DNA from: Planctomycetaceae bacterium
Lineage (GTDB): Bacteria > Planctomycetota > Planctomycetia > Planctomycetales > Planctomycetaceae
Direction of reading: 5' to 3'
DNA: 64,000 bases
Assembly (NCBI GenBank): GCA_021732785.1
Contig: JAKFUG010000037.1
Span: forward strand, 62,001-126,000
A program made the position numbers and the translations under genes. The first letter of the stretch is position 1, and each line of letters starts with the position of its first letter. The notes beneath the pieces were generated by a model. It was given only the letters and a program-made list of their open reading frames with translations. It was not told the origin of the DNA and did no database searches. Of the stretch, positions 31,818-42,161 are shown in pieces.

Positions 31818-31830
31818 CGCAGGCTCCTGA

Positions 31831-32727
31831 CTAACGGGGCGACGCACTTCGGCGTTTGACCAAAGTCACTTCATTGCCGCGTTCGTTGAAGCGGACTTCA
31901 TCCATGAAGGTTTGCATCAACAGCAGACCGCGGCCGGATGACTTTTCCAGATTCTGCGGAGCGCGCGGATCTGGCAACGAGTGGGGATCGAATCCGGGAC
32001 CTTCATCCCTGATGACAAACACCGCTTCCAGCGAAGAAATGCTGACCGAAACCGTAATCCGGCGATCGGAATACGGAAGCATCGCCGCCCGTTCCTTAGC
32101 CAGATCGTAATAGGCGCGATGATCCGCCTCACGCAACGACGAACTGACTTCCAGATTCCCATGAAAGCAGGCGTTGATGATCGCTTCCTGCAAGGCCACT
32201 CCCAACCGGACGCGATCGGCGTCATCGCACAGCGTCATCCCCCGGCAGGCATCTTGCAGGAACTGAACCAGCGACATGATCAGTTCGACATCGTTTTCCA
32301 GTTCGAATTCCACCTGCTGGCGCGTGAGCCGCCGCATCAGCCGCGCCCGACCGCGATCGGCATGAGCCACGGAAAGGACCTGCTCGATGGTGGTGAGCAA
32401 GTCATCGGCGAGACGGATTTTGGGGACGTAGCTCGCCGCCCCCGTTCGCAGGGCCTCTACGGCAATCGCGTCGCTGCCGTTCCCCGTCATGAGGATCACC
32501 GGCACCATCGGGTATTGCTCGCGGATAGCTTTGACGAGAGCGAGCCCATCCAGCATGGGCATGTTCAAATCGGTAACGACGAGATCGGGCAGATGGAGCT
32601 CGATCTGTTCGAGAGCATCGCGGCCATCGACGGCAAAATGGACGTCGAGTTCCCCCGCGCGGGCCACCAGCCCCCCCGCCAGGCGGCGATCCGTCAGGGA
32701 GTCATCCACAATCAGCACGCGCGTCAT
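31831..32727 (-). CDS. Response regulator fused to RsbW-like HATPase domain
   Basis: 298 residues from ATG 32727 with GGAG nine bases upstream. Residues 1-120 are a receiver: MTRVLIVDDSLTDRRLA, phospho-acceptor D53 in VVTDLNMPMLDG, TGNGSD and YVPKIRL. A linker leads to a GHKL ATPase of the anti-sigma-kinase type: LQEAIINACFHGN (N box), VIRDEGPGFDPHSLP (G1) and SSGRGLLLMQTF (G2). A phosphorylation-controlled Ser/Thr kinase acting on the adjacent STAS protein is the obvious model. The module is known in diverse bacteria; the target sigma factor or output is not present here. Confidence 0.9.
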   Translation of the reverse strand: MTRVLIVDDSLTDRRLAGGLVARAGELDVHFAVDGRDALEQIELHLPDLVVTDLNMPMLDGLALVKAIREQYPMVPVILMTGNGSDAIAVEALRTGAASYVPKIRLADDLLTTIEQVLSVAHADRGRARLMRRLTRQQVEFELENDVELIMSLVQFLQDACRGMTLCDDADRVRLGVALQEAIINACFHGNLEVSSSLREADHRAYYDLAKERAAMLPYSDRRITVSVSISSLEAVFVIRDEGPGFDPHSLPDPRAPQNLEKSSGRGLLLMQTFMDEVRFNERGNEVTLVKRRSASPR

Positions 32728-33180
32728 GATGTGATTCTCCGGGGTTGCGCCATCGGTTTCAGATGCAGCAGACGGCTTCTCGAAGACAGGCTGACCAGAT
32801 CCCGAAACAAACGTTATCGTCGTCTGTTCGTCAAGCAACTGCAAGGATCGTCGATGATAGGAAACAATGAGAGTGTTTCCCACGATTCGGTGAGAAACAG
32901 TTCCGGATTCCGGAGCCCCGATGGGGCGTGATTCGATAGCCCAGCCCGCAGGTCCCCCGGGCTGGGTTCATGAGTAGTGCCCAAAAATTGCAGAGCCCCC
33001 ACGGGGCGAAACTCTTTCAAGGCTAGTTCGTTGCGCCCCGTGGGGGCTTGGTGACACCGCCGCTGCACTACCCAGGGCTGCGCGAAGACGCTCCGCCCTG
33101 GGCTTTCGAATTACGCCCCTTCGGGGCTGAATTACGGTCGCTCTCGCAATCGCCAACCGGCGGAGGCAATCATCCAAACA
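32728..33180. other. Intergenic region containing family-2 repeat, copy B
   Basis: From 32728 to 32896 I see only the 5' region of the minus-strand gene; 32897-33132 is the repeat described separately; the rest precedes the hybrid-kinase stop at 33181. Confidence 0.6.
32897..33132. repeat. Multi-hairpin repeat family 2, copy B
   Basis: Same order of landmarks as 12271-12504: GATTCCGGAGCCCC, ATTCGATAGCCCAGCCCG, GGGCTGGGTTCATG, ACGGGGCGAAACTCTTTC, TTGCGCCCCGTGGGGGCTTG, CCCAGGGCTGCGCGAAGAC, CCGCCCTGGGCT and CTTCGGGGCTGA. It is 3' of the hybrid kinase. Confidence 0.85.
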
Positions 33181-36100
33181 TTACAGGCTGGAAAGGGACT
33201 CCGTGAGCTCGTGTTCGACACACTTCACCACGTGTTGAAGATCTTCCAGCGGCGCGGTGGATGTCGGCGGCTCCCCCGCGCGACAGCCCCGTTCGATGTC
33301 CGCGGCCTGCGCTTGCCCGGCAGCGACGCCGAACGTGGCAAACGCATTCTTCAACGTGTGCATGGTCCGTTGCAGCGATTTCCAGTCGTCGGCGTCGAAC
33401 TCGGAAAACGCGTGCTGCATCAGCACGGGGCCTTCTTCGAGAAAGGCCCGGCTGATGTCGTTCAACAATTCCCGATCTCCCGCCGTCGCGGCCAACGCTC
33501 GTTTCCAATTGACATGGCCCGCCTCTGCGGCAACAGGCGGGCCAGGAACCGGGGCCACGATCGGCGGCGGAGCGGGAACATCGACGACAACCGGGGCGGC
33601 TGCCGGGGCGGACTGTCCGATGTGCTCCAGCCGTTCGAACAACTGCTCGAAGCGAATCGGTTTGGTGAGATAATCGTCCATCCCCACGGCGAGACAACGT
33701 TCGCGATCGCCCTGCAGCGCGTGGGCCGTCATCGCGATGATCGGAATATGCGCTCCCGAAAGCGCTTCGTGTTGACGGATTTCCCGCGTGGCATCCAGAC
33801 CGTCCAATTCCGGCATCTGGATGTCCATCAGGATGACATCGAACGTTTCCCGCTGTGTACACGTGACGGCTTCGCGGCCATCGTTGGCGACGGTGATGCG
33901 ATGTCCCCAGCGTTCGAGTAACCCCACCGCGAGTTTCTGGTTGATGATGCTGTCTTCGGCCAGCAACACATTGAGCGGGCGGGCGGCTTCGCGGGCATTC
34001 GCCGCCGTCGCCGTCGCCCATTGTTCGTGGTGCGCTGCCCCCAGGGCTTGCAGAATGGCATTGAAGAGTTCGGATTGTTTGATCGGCTTGATGAGATACG
34101 TGGAAACGCCGAGATCGCGGCACATTTCCAGGTCTTCGGAACGGTCGCCGGAGGTAAGCATCACCACGACGCCTTTGGAATAGACTTCCGATTCCCGCGC
34201 CCGGCGGACCAGATCGAAGCCGCTTTGCCCCGGCATGTGGACGTCGGTGAGCACCAGGCCATATTCCTGACCGCTGCTGGGGTGTTGCAGTTCGGCCATG
34301 GCGGCATCGGCATCGCACACCAGCACGGGGACCATGCCCCAACTGGTCAGCATCTCCGCAAGAATCCGGCGATTGGTGCTGTTATCGTCGACAATCAACA
34401 CGCGCAAGCCTTGCAGCAGTTCAGGCGACGCCGGGGGTTGACGCACGCCGGCTTCGCACGCTTGAAACTGCATGGTGAAATGGAATGTGCTGCCGTGGCC
34501 GATTTCGCTTTCGACCCAGATGTGGCCTCCCATGAGGGCGACCAGCCGGGCACTGATCGCCAGCCCCAAACCGGTGCCGCCGAATTTCCGCGTGGTGGAA
34601 TGGTCGGCCTGCTCGAAGGCTTCGAAGATGCTGCTGAATTTTTCCGCGGGGATGCCGATGCCGGTATCGGTCACGCGGAAGTGGAGCATGATGTTGCCGT
34701 CGCCGTCGGGCTCGGGCGAAACGTGCAGCAGGATTTCACCTTCTTCGGTGAATTTGATGGCGTTCCCCACGAGATTGACCAGCACCTGCCGCAAACGGTG
34801 CGGGTCGCCGACGAGCATGGTGGGTACGGCGGAAGCAATCTCGGCGACGAGTTCCAATCCTTTGCGATGGGCACGCAGTCCCATCGATTTCAGCGTGTCG
34901 CCCAGGAACTCGCGAATTTCAAACGGCGTGCTCTCAATGCCCAGCTTGCCCGCTTCGATCTTCGAGAAATCGAGAATGTCGTTGATCACCGTGAGCAACG
35001 ATTCGCCCGATTCCTGCACCAGCTTGAGATAATCGCGCTGCACCGGGGTCAGCGGGGTATCGAGCACGAGTTCGGTCATGCCGAGCACGGCATTCAGCGG
35101 CGTGCGAATTTCGTGGCTCATGTTCGCCAGGAAATCGCTCTTGGCCCGATTCGCCGAATCCGCGGCATCGGCTGCGGTGGTGAGGGCTTCCTGTGCGAGC
35201 TTCAGCGCGGTGATGTCGCGCGAGACGCCGAACGTGCCGACGATGTTCCCCTGCCGATCGCGCAGCGGCATCTTCGTGGTCGACATCCACCGCACCTGGC
35301 CATCGGGATAGACGTTCCGTTCTTCTTTGCCGATGAGCGGTTCCCCGGTTTGCATCACATGCTGCTCGTCCGCCATCGCCGCGCGTTGATGATCGGGGCC
35401 GAAGAAATCGACGTCCGATTTCCCGATGGCGTCCGCGGGGCTGTGCAACCCGGAACTGATGGCTTTCGCCGGATTGATCCGCAGGTACCGACCGTCGGCT
35501 TCCTTGAAGTAGATATTGTCGGGACTTCCCTGCATCAGATTATCGAGCAGGTACCGCTCCTGTTCGAGCGCGTTCTCGATCCGCATCCGATCGGTGACGT
35601 CGGAAAAAACGCCCAGGATGCCGGTGATTTCCCCCGCAGCGTTGTACGAGGGAGTCTTCATCACGTGGGTGAACCGCCGCTCGCCGGACGGCGTCTGAAA
35701 TTCTTCGGTCGCTTCAAAGTCGGTCCGCGTTTCGATCACACGGCGGTCATCGGCGCGGTATTTTTCGGCCAGTTCTTCGGGGAAGAAATCGTAGTCGGTC
35801 TTGCCGATGACGTCGTCGACGGGCCGCCGGAGCGCTTCGGACATGAGTCGATTGGCAAAATCGACGCGTCCTTCCTTGTCCTTGCGGAACATAGCCAGCG
35901 GCAACGTTTCCACCAGCGATTGGTAGAACGCCTCCGATTGCATCAACGCTTCTTCCACGCGCCGGCGATGGGCCAGTTCCGCGTCGTACCGCTGCTTCAG
36001 TCGGGCGGCGTCATCGCACACCTGGGCGACGAGCGCCAATAACCGTTCGGTGGACACGCGCAGTTGGGAAGGGGGCCCGCCGAAATCAACGCAGATTTCG

Positions 36101-36480
36101 TCACCCCCCGGCGTGGGAGCGGGTTCGTGTTCCGGCGGGCGCTGCAACACGTGCTGGACGGTGGCCAGCAGTTCCCGTGCAGGACGATCGAACGAGACGA
36201 TCTCGTCCGCACCAAGACACAGGGCCGCCATCAGGCTGCGAAAGTCGCCCGGTGGAACCAGCACCACGAGCGCCGCGGGCGTGTCAATCAGCGCCTGCCG
36301 GATCGTTGGTGTATCGTCATGATTGCCCACGACGGCAATTTTCAGTGACGGGTCGCACAGCACACCGATGGCCGTCGGTAAATCGGCCGTGGCTTGAACC
36401 GGGAACCCGGCGTCCTCGAAGACATACGCCAGCGCTTCCCGTTGAGAACGGTCGCGTTCGAGGATCAACAACGGCCCCAT
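33181..36480 (-). CDS. Multidomain hybrid sensor histidine kinase with two receivers and HPt (1099 aa)
   Basis: Domain order: degenerate N-terminal receiver (1-115, no acceptor Asp); coiled-coil-like segment (140-180); PAS/PAC about 185-300; second PAS/PAC 305-430 (each with an '[14 protein letters not shown]'-type block); HisKA with H456 in [15 protein letters not shown]; HATPase with N box [20 protein letters not shown] at about 559-578 and G boxes DTGIGIP and GGTGLGL; receiver 1, D746 (VLTDVHMPG); receiver 2, D886 ([10 protein letters not shown]); Pro/Ala linker; HPt with H1041 in [12 protein letters not shown]. No membrane helix is seen, so it is cytoplasmic. All phosphorelay residues are present, so it could relay to the HATPase fusion protein at 31831, which is inference from adjacency. 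Confidence 0.92.
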   Translation of the reverse strand: MGPLLILERDRSQREALAYVFEDAGFPVQATADLPTAIGVLCDPSLKIAVVGNHDDTPTIRQALIDTPAALVVLVPPGDFRSLMAALCLGADEIVSFDRPARELLATVQHVLQRPPEHEPAPTPGGDEICVDFGGPPSQLRVSTERLLALVAQVCDDAARLKQRYDAELAHRRRVEEALMQSEAFYQSLVETLPLAMFRKDKEGRVDFANRLMSEALRRPVDDVIGKTDYDFFPEELAEKYRADDRRVIETRTDFEATEEFQTPSGERRFTHVMKTPSYNAAGEITGILGVFSDVTDRMRIENALEQERYLLDNLMQGSPDNIYFKEADGRYLRINPAKAISSGLHSPADAIGKSDVDFFGPDHQRAAMADEQHVMQTGEPLIGKEERNVYPDGQVRWMSTTKMPLRDRQGNIVGTFGVSRDITALKLAQEALTTAADAADSANRAKSDFLANMSHEIRTPLNAVLGMTELVLDTPLTPVQRDYLKLVQESGESLLTVINDILDFSKIEAGKLGIESTPFEIREFLGDTLKSMGLRAHRKGLELVAEIASAVPTMLVGDPHRLRQVLVNLVGNAIKFTEEGEILLHVSPEPDGDGNIMLHFRVTDTGIGIPAEKFSSIFEAFEQADHSTTRKFGGTGLGLAISARLVALMGGHIWVESEIGHGSTFHFTMQFQACEAGVRQPPASPELLQGLRVLIVDDNSTNRRILAEMLTSWGMVPVLVCDADAAMAELQHPSSGQEYGLVLTDVHMPGQSGFDLVRRARESEVYSKGVVVMLTSGDRSEDLEMCRDLGVSTYLIKPIKQSELFNAILQALGAAHHEQWATATAANAREAARPLNVLLAEDSIINQKLAVGLLERWGHRITVANDGREAVTCTQRETFDVILMDIQMPELDGLDATREIRQHEALSGAHIPIIAMTAHALQGDRERCLAVGMDDYLTKPIRFEQLFERLEHIGQSAPAAAPVVVDVPAPPPIVAPVPGPPVAAEAGHVNWKRALAATAGDRELLNDISRAFLEEGPVLMQHAFSEFDADDWKSLQRTMHTLKNAFATFGVAAGQAQAADIERGCRAGEPPTSTAPLEDLQHVVKCVEHELTESLSSL

Positions 36481-36728
36481 AGAACGTTCACAATCACAGA
36501 AGAGTGACGAAAGACGATCGCCCGGCGATGGGATTCCCCAGTTATCCTACAGCGCACGCAACCGCGGACGACAGGGCACCGACCGCCGAATTCCGTCCCG
36601 GATTCCGGTTCGCCATTCCGGCTCATCAGGCATTCCGTCCGCCTCCCGTTCTGCTTAGAATCGGGGCGTCAATTTTCCGGCGGAGTTCTGGATGGAGTCG
36701 CCGCCCGGAAGACCCTGAGGAATGGATC

Positions 36729-37841
36729 GTGGTGACCAAGACCGAGAATGAAGCCGCCTTCGTCTGGGAGACGTCGATTGCGGCCTGGGATCCGCAACCG
36801 CTGTTCCGCGGCTACGCCGTGGACGAGCTGGCGTCGTCGTCGACGTTTCTGGAGACGGCGTTTCTGCTGATGACCGGTGAATTGCCGAACGATGAACAGT
36901 TCGCCGACTGGCAAGCCCTGCTGTTTGACGGCCTGACGCTCACGTCTTCAATGCGCGGGTGGCTGCAGCGCGTCCCCAAGCCCGCAGCGACGATCGACGT
37001 GCTGCAATCGGCGCTGGCGCGGTGCCGTCTCAGCGACAGTCTCGAACCGCCGCAGAATTCCCGCGCCGCGGCCGATGCGTTTCCGCGCTGGTTGGGATTT
37101 GTCGCCGCCGTCATTGGTCTCCGTTCGCGCTTGCAGAACGAAGAGGCGATTGTCGAACCGCGGGCCGATCTGGGTTTCGCGGCGCAGGTCTGGTGGTTGA
37201 TTCACGGCAAAGAACCGGCGGGATGGATTGAGCGGACGTTCGAACAATTGCTGATTGTCTGTGCCGAGCATGGTTTCACCGCGTCGACCTGGGCGGTCCG
37301 CGCGGCCGCCGCGGCGCAAGCCGATTTGTCGACCAGTCTGCAAGCCGGACTCGCGGTGGCTCAAGGAGCGCGGTCCAGCGGTGCGGCGACGGCGACGTTG
37401 AATGTGCTGTCCGCAGTGAAGACCCCGGAGCGTGCCGTCGCGTGGGTCGAACAGCAGACGGCCAGGAATAAGCCGATTCCGGGATTTCAGCATCGGCTCT
37501 ATCGCGTCGGTGATCCGCGCACCGATTGGGTGTCGCCCCTCTGTCGTGACGCCGCCGAGCGGATGGATAAAGTCGAGCGCGAAGAGTTGGCCACGGCGAT
37601 CGAACAAGCCGTGTGGGATCAGCGAAAAGTGCTCCCCGCGGTTGTCTGGCCGGCGGCACGGTTGCTGGATTATCTCGGCATCCACCACGATCTGTTCGGC
37701 CCGCTGTTCGTGCTCAGCCGCATGGCGGGTTGGGCGGCTCACGACGCCGAACAACGCCGCGTGGGGACCGCCCCGGTGATTCGCGCCCATTACCTCGGCC
37801 CCGCCCCGCGCCCGCTCCGCCCCATCCAGGAACCGACCTGA
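36729..37841 (+). CDS. Citrate synthase-like protein with degenerate active site
   Basis: About 370 residues from GTG 36729 (GAGGA seven bases upstream); the frame opens earlier but the family fold starts at [19 protein letters not shown]. '[20 protein letters not shown]' and '[17 protein letters not shown]' match the family, as does the C-terminal [20 protein letters not shown]. Of the catalytic triad, the first His remains ([10 protein letters not shown]). The HGG His is replaced ([16 protein letters not shown] aligns with the LKGPLHGGAN region). The NVDFYS Asp is replaced by Trp ([16 protein letters not shown]). Normal citrate synthesis is therefore unlikely. A hairpin follows directly after the stop. 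Confidence 0.8.
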   Translation: MVTKTENEAAFVWETSIAAWDPQPLFRGYAVDELASSSTFLETAFLLMTGELPNDEQFADWQALLFDGLTLTSSMRGWLQRVPKPAATIDVLQSALARCRLSDSLEPPQNSRAAADAFPRWLGFVAAVIGLRSRLQNEEAIVEPRADLGFAAQVWWLIHGKEPAGWIERTFEQLLIVCAEHGFTASTWAVRAAAAAQADLSTSLQAGLAVAQGARSSGAATATLNVLSAVKTPERAVAWVEQQTARNKPIPGFQHRLYRVGDPRTDWVSPLCRDAAERMDKVEREELATAIEQAVWDQRKVLPAVVWPAARLLDYLGIHHDLFGPLFVLSRMAGWAAHDAEQRRVGTAPVIRAHYLGPAPRPLRPIQEPT

Positions 37842-37843
37842 AG

Positions 37844-37865
37844 CCCAGGGATTCCGATCCCCTGG
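37844..37865 (+). terminator. Hairpin after the citrate synthase-like gene
   Basis: CCCAGGGA-TTCCGA-TCCCCTGG lies three bases after the stop and resembles the hairpin at 7056-7080. There is no T-run, so termination is only possible. Confidence 0.45.
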
Positions 37866-37908
37866 TCTCTGTGAATTTCACACTCCCCCAGCAACGAACT
37901 CACACCCC

Positions 37909-39300
<1,392 letters not shown>

Positions 39301-39311
39301 GATACCGCAAA

Positions 39312-39403
39312 GTGTGCCACTGGCTCGGCCAGTGCTCCGGCTCGAATGGTAGACGAAGGCCGATTTATATTAGGAGAAGTCACTGGCAGAGCCAGTGGCA
39401 CAC
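39312..39403. repeat. Palindromic repeat family 1, copy 5
   Basis: Arms GTGTGCCACTGGCTCGGCC and inverse around about 45 bp of spacer; starts 11 bases after the thrC stop. A decayed third arm (CACTGCGCTACCGCCAGTG) follows at 39403-39421. Confidence 0.9.
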
Positions 39404-39441
39404 ACTGCGCTACCGCCAGTGTCTTCAGACCAACCGGCGGT

Positions 39442-39466
39442 GAGCGCCGTGCCGCTCAATTTTTTT
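39442..39466 (+). terminator. Stem plus T-tract after thrC
   Basis: GAGCG-CCGTGC-CGCTC followed by AATTTTTTT. About 140 bases after the thrC stop, beyond the palindromic repeat; a plausible rho-independent terminator with a short stem. Confidence 0.5.
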
Positions 39467-39553
39467 GAAATGCTGTCGATTCCGGTGCGGACCGCTCGAC
39501 TAACCTGCGTGGTTCACTTTTGAACCGAAGCATTCCTACAAGGAGTTACGCAA

Positions 39554-40090
39554 ATGTTACGACAGATGTGGATGGGTGGATTGGTTCTGGCCGCGTTGTG
39601 TCCGACGGCGTTCGGTGAAGGCAAGCATGACCATGCCGCCTCCGGGAAGAGCAATCCCGGCTTGGACAAGATGAAGACGCTGGTCGGCACCTGGGTCGCC
39701 GCCGACAAAGACGGCAAGCCAACGGATCAAGTGGTCTCGGTCATCAAGTTGACGGCGGGGGGGACGACGGTGCAGGAAACGCTCTTTCCGGGTCAGGATC
39801 ACGAGATGATTTCGATGTACACCGCCGACGGGGCCGACCTGCTGATGACGCACTACTGCATGCTCGGCAACCAGCCGCGGATGAAAGCCACGCCCAAGGC
39901 CGGGGCGAACAAGTTCAATTTCGAGTTCACCGGCGGCGGGAATCTCGACGTGAAAAAAGACAAGCACATGCACGCCGCCACGTTGACGATCGTCGACAAA
40001 GATCATCTGGAGATCGAAGGCATCGGCTGGGAAAACGGGGCCCCCGCCAAGGAAATGTGCAACGGCATGAAGCTGGTGCGCAAGCCATAA
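39554..40090 (+). CDS. Secreted protein of unknown function (178 aa)
   Basis: Strong AAGGAG six to seven bases before ATG 39554. A signal peptide (MLRQMWMGGLVLAALCPTAFG) is followed by a His-rich segment (EGKHDHAASG), then a compact domain with LVGTWVAADKDGKPTDQVVS, TVQETLFPGQDHEMISMYTA and LLMTHYCMLGNQPRMKA. The pattern 'LVG-W...T' with 'yct-d-Hmh' resembles lipocalin-like small-ligand-binding proteins (DUF1579/THAP4-like fold), which is tentative. Single secreted domain, probably periplasmic. Confidence 0.8.
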   Translation: MLRQMWMGGLVLAALCPTAFGEGKHDHAASGKSNPGLDKMKTLVGTWVAADKDGKPTDQVVSVIKLTAGGTTVQETLFPGQDHEMISMYTADGADLLMTHYCMLGNQPRMKATPKAGANKFNFEFTGGGNLDVKKDKHMHAATLTIVDKDHLEIEGIGWENGAPAKEMCNGMKLVRKP

Positions 40091-40122
40091 TGGGCCGGTC
40101 TCACAAACGCTGATGGAGAAGG

Positions 40123-40259
40123 TCCAAGCTCCAAATTCCAAGCTCCAAACAAGTTTCCATTTTCAAATTCCAAACGGGGAAGATGTGATCCGCGCGAGTT
40201 GCATTTCCTCTTCGTTTGGAATTTGGCGTTTGGAACTTGGAATTTGGAGCTTGGAATTT
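40123..40259. repeat. Inverted repeat made of CCAAATTCCAAGCTCC-type units
   Basis: Left AAGCTCCAAATTCCAAGCTC with following CCAAAC, right GTTTGGAACTTGGAATTTGG with following AGCTTGG. The right half lies within 20-65 bases of the dprA start. A short related stretch (GGAATTTGGAACTT) occurs at 57139-57152 before apgM. Confidence 0.85.
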
Positions 40260-40276
40260 CTATCGTAACAACACCT

Positions 40277-41407
40277 ATGAGTGATGATTCTGCCACCGAA
40301 CCGGCTCCGGACCTGCTCGCAGCGCTGCGCTTAACACTCGTGAACGGCATCGGTCCACGGACGTGGCAATCGCTGCTCGATGTTTTCGGAACGCCAGCCG
40401 AGGTGTTGGCCGCGACGTCCGATCAATTGCAGCAGGTGAACGGTGTCGGGCCGAAACTGGCGGCGGCGATTCGACTGAGCGATCCCGTCACCGCGATTGA
40501 TGAATGGCGAGCCTGCCAGCGCGACGGCGTGCAATTGTTCGTTCGCGGTCGGGATGATTATCCGGCAAGTCTCGCCCGCATTACCGATCCGCCGCCGGTG
40601 TTGTATTGCCGCGGCGATCTTCGCCCTGCCGATGAACTCGCGGTGGCAATTGTCGGTTCGCGGCACTGCACGGCTTACGGTCGGCAAACCGCGGAGAAAC
40701 TCGCCGGGGCACTCGCTCGCGCGGGCATCACGGTGGTAAGTGGGCTCGCGCGGGGCATTGATGCGTGTGCTCATCGCGGCGCGTTGCAGGCGGGGGGACG
40801 CACACTCGCAGTCTTTGCGACCGGCCTGCAAACGATCTACCCACCGGAACATCGCGATCTCGCGGACGAAGTCGCCGCCAGCGGGGCCTTGTTGACGGAA
40901 TCACCGCTCCGACAGCAACCGTTGCCGGGCTTGTTTCCGCAGCGGAATCGCATCATCGCGGGATTGTCGCTAGGCGTGATTGTGATCGAAGCCGGCCGCG
41001 CCAGCGGGGCCCTGCACACCGCCCGGCATGCGATGGAGCAAAACCGCGAAGTCTTCGCCGTGCCGGGGCGAATCGACAGCGAACACAGCTTCGGCTGTCT
41101 CGATCTGATCCGCGATGGGGCGACACTCATCCGCGATGTGGACGACGTTCTCCATGCGCTCGGCCCGCTGACGACGCCGGTCCCGAAAGCCGCCGCGCCG
41201 GAAGAAAACATCCATCACCCCGCGGAATTGCTGCTCAGCGATCAGGAGCGCGCGGTGTTGCAATGCGTGACGACCGATGCCCTGTCGGTGGATGAAGTCG
41301 TTCGCGCCGCCGGATTGGAAACCAGCCGCGTGTTAACCACGCTCACGGTTCTCGAAATGCGACAACTCGTGCGAAGATTGCCGGGTGGTTTCGTTGCGCG
41401 ACGATGA
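40277..41407 (+). CDS. dprA: DNA processing protein DprA (Smf)
   Basis: 376 residues. The N-terminal helical domain with a helix-hairpin-helix-like segment (QQVNGVGPKLAAAIRLSD) is followed by the Rossmann-like core: AVAIVGSRHCTAYGRQTAEK, VVSGLARGIDACAHRGAL, FATGLQTIYPPEHRDLADEV, FPQRNRIIAGLSLGVIVIEA, SGALHTARHAMEQNREVFAV. The C-terminal winged-helix (DML1-like) part is near SVDEVVRAAGLETSRVLTTL. DprA loads RecA on incoming single-stranded DNA in transformation; it is widespread and does not prove competence. Start ATG 40277 follows the inverted repeat at 40123-40259. Confidence 0.93.
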   Translation: MSDDSATEPAPDLLAALRLTLVNGIGPRTWQSLLDVFGTPAEVLAATSDQLQQVNGVGPKLAAAIRLSDPVTAIDEWRACQRDGVQLFVRGRDDYPASLARITDPPPVLYCRGDLRPADELAVAIVGSRHCTAYGRQTAEKLAGALARAGITVVSGLARGIDACAHRGALQAGGRTLAVFATGLQTIYPPEHRDLADEVAASGALLTESPLRQQPLPGLFPQRNRIIAGLSLGVIVIEAGRASGALHTARHAMEQNREVFAVPGRIDSEHSFGCLDLIRDGATLIRDVDDVLHALGPLTTPVPKAAAPEENIHHPAELLLSDQERAVLQCVTTDALSVDEVVRAAGLETSRVLTTLTVLEMRQLVRRLPGGFVARR

Positions 41408-41510
41408 GAATGGATTGACCCCTTCGGGATCAATACCAAACGGAATGGTTGTTTCAACAACCCGCGACCGGTAAAACGGGCAGACTCTGTTCCTTATCGA
41501 AAGTGCCTGT

Positions 41511-42161
41511 GTGACGAAATCGCCGAATCCGCGCCGTGGTCGTTCCCGTGATGAAGAGCCCAAACCCCGTAGCGGATACCGTGCCTACCCCGGCCCGGCA
41601 TGGGCGGGGCCGCCGTTTGATGGCCAGCGCAATGGCTGGGAAATCGTCATCGCCGGGGAACTCGCCGACAAGCCGGGTGATCTCCACGAGCATCTGTTGA
41701 ACTTGCCGCGCAATTCGACGGGCACGATTTTCTTCGATTCCTGTGGCGGCAGCGCGTACATCGGCCTCGCCTTGGCGAGTCTCATCCGGTTGCGCGGATT
41801 GAACGCTGTCGGCGTCGTCGCCGGGGAATGCAGTTCCGCGGCTCTCATGCCGCTCGCGGCCTGCGCGGAGCGGTTCGTCACACCGCATGCGACGTTGCTA
41901 TTCCACCCGATCCGCTGGCAAAGTGAAGAGCAAGTCCGCCTCGAAGAAGCCGCCGAGTGGGCCCGGCACTTCACCTTAATGGAAGCTGATCACGACATCC
42001 TGCTGGCGAAAATGTTCGGCTGCGAAGTCGAGCAGATCAAGCGGTGGTGTCATCCCGGCCGCTTTGTCTCGGGGCAGGAACTCGTCGATGCGGGGCTCGC
42101 GAAGATGGTGGATCTTTTCTCCGGCGACTTCTGGAAGCAGCGCGACGCCTCACGCAAATAG
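41511..42161 (+). CDS. ClpP/crotonase-like protease homologue, stand-alone
   Basis: 216 residues. The start GTG 41511 is uncertain; the conserved part begins at about residue 40. The ClpP-fold signatures are TIFFDSCGGSAYIGLALASL and VVAGECSSAALMPLAACAE (nucleophile probably the second Ser) followed by LLFHPIRW with the likely His. 'HPGRFVSGQELVDAGLAKMV' aligns with the usual RDxFMSAEEA-x-YGLID motif, but the catalytic Asp position appears as Gly. Activity may therefore be altered. No ClpA/C/X ATPase is nearby. Its 3' end overlaps the convergent DUF1501 gene by 12 bases. Confidence 0.72.
   Translation: MTKSPNPRRGRSRDEEPKPRSGYRAYPGPAWAGPPFDGQRNGWEIVIAGELADKPGDLHEHLLNLPRNSTGTIFFDSCGGSAYIGLALASLIRLRGLNAVGVVAGECSSAALMPLAACAERFVTPHATLLFHPIRWQSEEQVRLEEAAEWARHFTLMEADHDILLAKMFGCEVEQIKRWCHPGRFVSGQELVDAGLAKMVDLFSGDFWKQRDASRK

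Noticed and set aside
34021-36042. 673-codon frame antisense to the hybrid kinase
   Set aside because: Same shadow effect. The kinase frame has all phosphorelay motifs; the antisense product shows none.
36504-36728. Extended start for the citrate synthase-like protein
   Set aside because: The extra 75 codons have no family similarity, while GTG 36729 has GAGGA seven bases upstream and fits the fold start.
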